Of a stretch of DNA of 11,871 bases, positions 7,987 to 11,871 are shown piece by piece. The position numbers were made by a program, and so were the translations under genes. The stretch is from the NCBI GenBank assembly GCA_037447655.1, contig JBBHKE010000393.1:64001-75871 (forward strand), in the 5' to 3' direction. Source of the DNA: Zygnema cylindricum (taxonomy: Eukaryota; Streptophyta; Zygnematophyceae; Zygnematales; Zygnemataceae). The notes beneath the pieces are model-generated. The model worked only from the letters and a program-made list of their open reading frames with translations. It was not told the DNA's origin and did no database searches. Every line of letters begins with the position of its first letter. The stretch's first letter is position 1.

Positions 7987-8235
7987 CTCACACAGTTCTC
8001 TTCAGTGTTAAATAGTCATTATTTACCTGCTCAAGTTGCAAATTCACAAATTTACTTCAGTTTTCAAAGAAATTTGTCATTTTATTTCTTATGTTTATAC
8101 TGGTTGAGAGAATACATGCAACTGGAACCTTCTGAGAAACTGCTGAAGAGAGAAAGAGAGCTAACCTACATTTTCGGCATTGGTTTAGTTGATGTTTTAT
8201 TTTGAATTATTCCAGAGGAATTGTTGAAGGGCTCA

Positions 8236-8356
8236 AAAGACAAGAAAATACAACAAACGACAATAAAAGTAAAAAAGACAGGAAAAGACAAAAAAGGACA
8301 AGACAAGAAAAGGACAAAAAAGACAAGGGAAGACAAAAAAAAAAAGATAGGGCAAG
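8236..8356. repeat. Degenerate purine-rich repeat (AGACAA/AAAGGACAA)
   Basis: About 120 bp of plus-strand sequence is almost all A, G and C, with AGACAA, GGACAA and AAAAGACA recurring at irregular spacing. The minus strand is pyrimidine-rich. The Lys/Asp-rich translation of this stretch reflects the repeat and not a protein. Confidence 0.6.
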
Positions 8357-8471
8357 GTAATGTACGAATTCGTGAAGTCTTTTCAATGATTTCTGTGATT
8401 TCTGGCAGTAATCGCGCAATGTGTAGTTTTCTTACAAGCTTTTTCAGCATGCCTGCCTGTTCATCGCAGAA

Positions 8472-8480
8472 TTAGGGTTT
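8472..8480 (-). promoter_or_regulatory. Telobox-type motif upstream of the CARNMT1-like gene
   Basis: TTAGGGTTT on the plus strand reads AAACCCTAA toward the minus-strand gene, about 510 bp upstream of its ATG. AAACCCTA motifs are a known element of plant promoters, often of translation and growth genes. A role here is inferred. Confidence 0.35.
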
Positions 8481-8766
8481 CGTTTTTTTTTTTTTGTCCG
8501 TACAGCTTTTTAAGCAAAGTTGAAATGTTCGGCGTGATAGGTTTTTGCAGTAATGAAAAAAAAAGATCGTTGTCAAAATTTTAACCTTCAAATGTGAAAA
8601 ATACAAAACGAATTTGATGAAATAAAGTGCAAACGATCGTTCAAAGTATAAAAAAATACGATATAAAGCTGCGATATAAAATATATATAAAAAAATTACG
8701 ATACGGAGTGTATATGATTCACTTGTTTAGTAATTTCCTCTCTCTATCACACACCTAAATTGAGGG

Positions 8767-8777
8767 AAACCCTAAAA
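8767..8777 (+). promoter_or_regulatory. Telobox-type motif upstream of the plus-strand candidate unit
   Basis: AAACCCTAAAA lies about 145 bp upstream of the CT-rich leader and about 300 bp upstream of the ATG at 9063. Its position suits a plant promoter element. A TATATATA run at 8843-8850, about 60 bp before the CT-rich leader, could serve as a TATA region. Both assignments are inferences from motif and position. Confidence 0.38.
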
Positions 8778-8910
8778 AATTTACATTGCATCTACATTTA
8801 CATCTACATTTACATTTACTTTTAAAATTTAAATGTTAATAATATATATATGTGTATAGAAGAAGATAAAATGAAAGCCATCCATGGACGCTCATTGCAT
8901 CTTTCTTAGG

Positions 8911-8974
8911 CCTCTCTCTCTCTCCCTCTCTCTCTCCCCCTCACTCTCTCTCTCCCTTCCTCCCTCCTCCCTCG
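8911..8974 (+). promoter_or_regulatory. CT-rich leader (probable 5' UTR start region, plus strand)
   Basis: A 64-bp stretch of almost pure C and T precedes the ATG at 9063. CT-rich leaders next to transcription starts are typical of plant genes. Together with the telobox at 8767 and TTTAGGGTTT in the following intron, it suggests a plus-strand transcript beginning here. Confidence 0.42.
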
Positions 8975-9062
8975 TTCAGCCACTACTGTATCTCCTTCCT
9001 CCCTAGTCCACGACAATTTTTGTTTATCTTTAACTCAAACACGAAGGTCCTATACTGACGCC

Positions 9063-9830
9063 ATGGCCAAACCTTCAAGCTCTCCCTTTTTGTCTCCATT
9101 CTACATAGTTTACCCCGCCGTATTGTTCTCCTGGTTTCTTGTCCGTTTGCCACTCCTCCGTACAGGATCTCCTGCACTGCTGGACGCCATGGCTCGCTGG
9201 GTAAATGCCTTGTCAGATTTTAGGGCTACCTCTTTAGGGTTTGACTTGTTAGGGTTTATCTTTTTTGGTTTCTGACTTGCAACCTTGTCTAGACCTGCCA
9301 TGATTATGAGATTTTAACTTTTTAGGGGTTTTGACTTGCAACCTATAAAAAAAAAAAAAAAAAACTTTTTAGGGTTTCTGACGTGCAACCTTGTCCAAAC
9401 CTGATTCTGATTTTGAGCTGCTCTGATCTGTACGGACTTAATCTAGAGCGGTTTCTGTAGTTTCCATTTATCTTTTTTCTTTCATTTTGGATTCTTGTTT
9501 TTTTTTTTTTTTTTTTTTTCGCAGGAGACACATTCATTGATTGCCCTTACTTTGACCATTTCTTTGAAGGTGAGGATTGTAATTGTAATTTTTGTTATAT
9601 TAGGGTCAATGCTCTGAATCCTCTTTGAAAATTTTCAATTTTAGATTTTCATATTAGTCGGCACTTGTGTTATTCAAATTGCATTGCAACTTTGGTTACA
9701 ATTGCAGGAGGAAGAGAGAGGAAATTTATTCCATTACTTTAGTAGGAACGGACCGGGAAAACGTCTACTTGCACCCTTAAAAAAATGCTGTTTTTTTGGG
9801 TATTTAGGATTTTTTAAATTTCTAGGCTAA
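9063..9830 (+). CDS. Candidate small spliced gene, unknown product (three exons, ~101 aa)
   Basis: Proposed join(9063-9200, 9525-9569, 9708-9830). Exon 1 starts at an ATG in the context GACGCCATGG, after a CT-rich leader, and ends CGCTGG|GTAAAT. Exon 2 has strong signals (a T-run, then TCGCAG|GAGACAC, and GAAG|GTGAGG). Exon 3 follows ATTGCAG|GAGG and runs to TAA. All junctions are phase 0. The protein has one hydrophobic segment (about residues 12-31, FYIVYPAVLFSWFLVRLPLL) and no domain I recognise. The final 20 residues are rich in Phe, Lys and Leu and look like intron or UTR sequence read through. The exon set could equally be a leader of a gene whose main coding part is elsewhere, or a noncoding RNA. 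The splice sites are more convincing than the protein. Confidence 0.28.
9232..9400 (+). repeat. TTTAGGGTTT-associated short repeats in the candidate intron
   Basis: A block of the form T-rich, then AGGGTTTCTGACTTGCAACC, occurs in three diverged versions, at about 9255-9296, 9310-9345 and 9361-9402. The first and third continue with TTGTC and ACCTG. The telobox-like strings TTTAGGGTTT (9232-9241) and TTAGGGTTT (9249-9257) lie just before. An A-run of about 18 separates the second and third copies. Confidence 0.6.
9525..9569 (+). other. Strong candidate internal exon (45 nt), coding status uncertain
   Basis: It is flanked by about 23 T residues and CGCAG on the left and GTGAGG on the right, a textbook exon frame. 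One frame reads ETHSLIALTLTISLK, which joins the upstream ATG exon. Another frame reads DTFIDCPYFDHFFE, which looks more protein-like but has no upstream ATG in phase and hits a stop soon after the next acceptor. I could not match either to a family. Confidence 0.5.
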
Positions 9831-9940
9831 GTTCGGTTACTGAAGGAAATCAAATTTTGATGCCTAATAGGGAACCTGTAGGGAATTTTTTGCCCAAGTT
9901 TTGGGTTTTTACCTCTTCTGTATGCATTGAAGTATGCCAA
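9831..9940. other. AT-rich spacer
   Basis: No exon, repeat or RNA gene was recognised between the candidate stop at 9830 and the tandem array. Confidence 0.5.
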
Positions 9941-10392
9941 TTTCATTGAAATTTTGTCAATTTCATTAAAATTGCGTTGCTTTCATGAATATTGTATTAT
10001 TAAAATCAAAATCGTGTCCGTTAAATCAAAATTTTGGCAAGTAAATCAAAATGTGTCAACCAAATCAAAACTGTGTTAATTTAATCAAAACTATGTTGAT
10101 CAAGTCAAAATTTTGTTTGATTCAATTAAAATTGCGTCAATTTTAATCAAAATTGAGTCAATTTAAATAAAAAATTTGTCGATTTTAATCAAAAGGTGAC
10201 AATTTGAATCAAAATTGTGTCAATTGAATCAAATTGTGTCATCTGAATCAAAATTGTGTCAATTTAAATGATTATTGAGTCAATTTAAATGAAAATTGTT
10301 TGGATTGAATCCAAACTGTGTCAATTTAAATTAAATATGGTTTCCATTTAAATAAAAATTGTGTCAATTAAATCAAATTTGTGTCAATTGAA
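9941..10392. repeat. Degenerate tandem array of a 20-bp unit, about 22 copies
   Basis: The unit is close to TTAAATCAAAATTGTGTCAA and keeps a 20-bp period with few indels from 9941 (TTTCATTGAAATTTTGTCAA) to 10392. Copies vary mostly in the TTTAAAT part and the base after TGT. The array is a minisatellite. There is no spacer/repeat alternation as in CRISPR: every 20-bp unit is a variant of the same sequence. Confidence 0.85.
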
Positions 10393-10984
10393 CGGTTCCA
10401 TCTTCAAGGTTGGCGTTGGCTGAACACATAAGTTCTGCCATGTCCTGACAATGAAGGATTTTAGGGTTTTTCAGTCTTTTTATAGCGGTTTTAAGGTATT
10501 TTTATAGGGTGTTTTCTGAGGGCTTTTAGAGTGCTGTGTTATTTGTCTCACAGGGGGGGGGGGAGGGGGGAGGGAATAACAGTTATGGCAGTCACCCACA
10601 TTGGAAGCTTTTTTTGCGAGAGCATTTTTTTATGCCCAGGTATCTTTGACGAATTTGAACCATTCCTTGTGACTTGGTTGACTACTAAAAACTTTATAAA
10701 ACGCTAAAACTATTAAACCATCGCAAACCATTGAAAATCATTCTAGAGTATAATCTGAGTATAATTTTTAACCGCGTGTATTTGCGTTTGTACATGTTGG
10801 TCTTTGTTGTTTTAAGTTCAAGTCAGTTTTTTAGAGGTACAAAGGAAATGGAATAATAAGGGGTGCCCAGTCTGAAATTAAATATAAATACTTTTAGTAA
10901 CTTTGTGACTCTTTTCTATTTCTATTTTGGTTTATCGCTTAGCTGGGCAAATCTTTTTTTAAGCTTGATTTTGTGTTCTTATTC
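10393..10984. other. No gene recognised; contains a G-rich run
   Basis: AT-rich sequence with a G-run at 10553-10574 (11 G, then 6, then 3, broken by single A). TTTTAGGGTTTTT at 10459-10471 again resembles a telobox. No exon with family resemblance was found. Confidence 0.5.
10553..10574 (+). repeat. G-rich run with G-quadruplex potential
   Basis: G11-A-G6-A-G3 on the plus strand gives more than four runs of three or more G with short loops, which meets the usual sequence pattern for a G-quadruplex. Confidence 0.6.
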
Positions 10985-10995
10985 ATAGTTTAGAA

Positions 10996-11158
10996 TTTGG
11001 CTCTTCAGTAAATTTATTCGATATCAATCTTGATCATCTGTTCTTATAGGTTTTGGCTCTTAAGTTAATTTATTCAATTAGTTTACTTATTGGTTCTTTT
11101 GCAAAACTATTGTAGTTTTTTGTAGTTTAAGTATTGGTTCTTAAGTAATATATATTCA
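10996..11158 (+). repeat. Diverged TTTGGCTCTT...TTTATTCAAT repeats
   Basis: TTTGGCTCTTCAGTAAATTTATTCGAT (10996-11022) recurs as a close variant at 11052-11078 and as weaker variants at about 11089-11115 and 11132-11158. Spacings are 56, about 37 and about 43 bp. Confidence 0.6.
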
Positions 11159-11541
11159 AATTTTAAGTTTGAAGTCAAACAATTGTGACATCTTTATCAT
11201 CCGCATAATGTACTTACTAATAACCACAAAATAATCACACCTATAATGACAAGTATTGTCAAGGTCGATGGCGTGTATGAGATAATTTATGGTTTTCCTT
11301 TTCTTCTCCGAGAGGAAAACACAATGAATTTCTGTCTATTCTTCATTTTGTTTTACTGCAATCAAGATGTCTCTAACAAAATGACGTAAATATTTTTTCA
11401 TTATGAATGTGAACAAAGAATGAGAACCACGTTTCTTCCATTTCCTAGCTAGTCGATGTATTTTTTATATATTTCCAATTTTTTTCAAGTTGTTCCTTCG
11501 TATGAAAGGTTCACAATAATTCCACATTAATTCCCCCAATG

Positions 11542-11545
<4 letters not shown>
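11159..11545. other. AT-rich stretch, no gene recognised
   Basis: The only structure noted is a short inverted repeat, GTTTTCCT (11292-11299) with AGGAAAAC (11313-11320). It lacks the GC-rich stem and T-run of a bacterial terminator and is not called one. Confidence 0.5.
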
Positions 11546-11546
<1 letters not shown>

Positions 11547-11614
<68 letters not shown>

Positions 11615-11728
11615 GAGAGGGAAAGGGTCAGGGAGAGGGGAGAGAGACTAGAGAGAGGGAGAAGGAGAGGGAGAAAGAGAGAGGCAGAGAGAGAGAGGGG
11701 GGGAGAAAGAGAGGTGGAAAAAAAGAAA
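11547..11728. repeat. (CT)33 microsatellite joined to a GA-rich tract
   Basis: Perfect CT repeats run from 11547 to 11612 (33 units). They are followed at once by a purine tract of GGGAGA/GAGAGA-type sequence to about 11728, broken only by occasional C or T. Pyrimidine and purine halves on the same strand are roughly complementary, so the region can fold into a hairpin or adopt triplex (H-DNA) forms. Confidence 0.9.
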
Positions 11729-11871
11729 TAATATTAGTCTAGTCGACATTTTTTGAATTAAAGTTACGTTATCTTTGTTGAAAACTAAACATGAGTCAGC
11801 TTGGAAATCCCCTCAATTTTCAAAAATGCACCAGAATTGGTGTGGAATAACATTGTTGTTAAAATCTTAAA
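11729..11871. other. Window end, no feature recognised
   Basis: AT-rich sequence without a recognisable exon or repeat. Confidence 0.5.

Larger units (their letters stand above)
7987..8904. other. Divergent intergenic region with no coding exon recognised
   Basis: The region separates the minus-strand start (7963) from the candidate plus-strand unit. It contains a purine tract built on AGACAA/AAAGACA (8236-8356), a TTAGGGTTT motif (8472-8480), an A/T-rich stretch near 8640-8700, an AAACCCTAAAA motif (8767-8777), ACATTT/ACATCT hexamer repeats (8783-8819) and a TATATATA run (8843-8850). The ORFs crossing it (8005-8205, 8221-8475) are compositional. Confidence 0.55.

Noticed and set aside
7689-7991. 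Minus-strand ORF starting in the GA tract (100 codons)
   Set aside because: It reads exon 1 in the wrong frame and runs on into intron 1.
8166-8475. Overlapping Lys-rich (plus) and Phe/Leu-rich (minus) ORFs
   Set aside because: Both come from the AGACAA purine repeat and show no protein-like pattern.
9525-9760. Alternative frame DTFIDCPYFDHFFE for the 45-nt exon
   Set aside because: It needs a phase-1 upstream exon. That frame of the first exon has a TGA just before the ATG region and no start, and the next exon stops after about 11 codons.
9941-10392. CRISPR array
   Set aside because: There is no conserved repeat separated by unique spacers. The whole 20-bp period is one degenerate unit, and the context is eukaryotic.
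11292-11320. Hairpin as a transcription terminator
   Set aside because: The 8-bp stem is short and not followed by a defining T-run. Intrinsic terminators of this type are not expected in a nuclear genome.
11539-11742. ORF with a Ser-Leu repeat followed by Arg/Glu/Gly
   Set aside because: It is a translation of the CT and GA microsatellites.

Overview
This window looks like nuclear DNA from a plant-lineage eukaryote. I favour a streptophyte, either a non-seed land plant or a charophyte alga, without being able to name the taxon. The evidence is an AT-rich sequence with small spliced exons and GT-AG introns, CT/GA-rich leaders before two start codons, telobox-type motifs (AAACCCTAA / TTAGGGTTT), a MITE-like element, and one gene whose protein reads most like plant members of its family. 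No rRNA, tRNA, CRISPR or prokaryotic operon structure was seen.

The main content is one split gene on the minus strand, with coding exons from 7963 down to 1533. It encodes a CARNMT1/N2227-type S-adenosylmethionine-dependent methyltransferase (carnosine N-methyltransferase family). I assembled it by hand from six exons: 7963-7893, 7203-7131, 5522-5479, 4669-4627, 4204-2776 and 1900-1533. All five introns are GT-AG, the phases match at every junction, and the joined CDS is 2028 nt (675 residues plus stop). Exons 1-4 are small (71, 73, 44 and 43 nt) and are not visible as long ORFs. Together they encode the conserved alpha-helical N-terminal region. Exon 5 carries a low-complexity insertion of about 300 residues, followed by most of the catalytic domain. 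Exon 6 finishes the catalytic domain.

Layout by region. 1-1532 is the 3' flank of that gene, with a fold-back, MITE-like element at about 352-897. 1533-7963 is the gene, and its introns hold a ~210 bp tandem duplication with polypurine tracts (intron 4), a solitary transposon end (intron 5) and an AT/TCA repeat cluster (intron 1). 7964-9062 is a divergent intergenic region with telobox motifs, a purine tract and a CT-rich leader on the plus side. 9063-9830 holds a weak candidate for a small spliced plus-strand gene. 9831-11871 has no recognisable gene but several repeat structures: a degenerate 20-bp tandem array (9941-10392), a G-rich run, diverged short repeats, and a (CT)33 tract joined directly to a GA-rich tract.

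Only one gene is firmly identified, so no multi-gene pathway can be argued. The two starts, at 7963 (minus) and 9063 (plus), would be divergent across about 1.1 kb if the plus-strand gene is real. I did not find a convincing new multi-component system. The most unusual item is the greatly expanded, repeat-bearing linker inside an otherwise well conserved methyltransferase.
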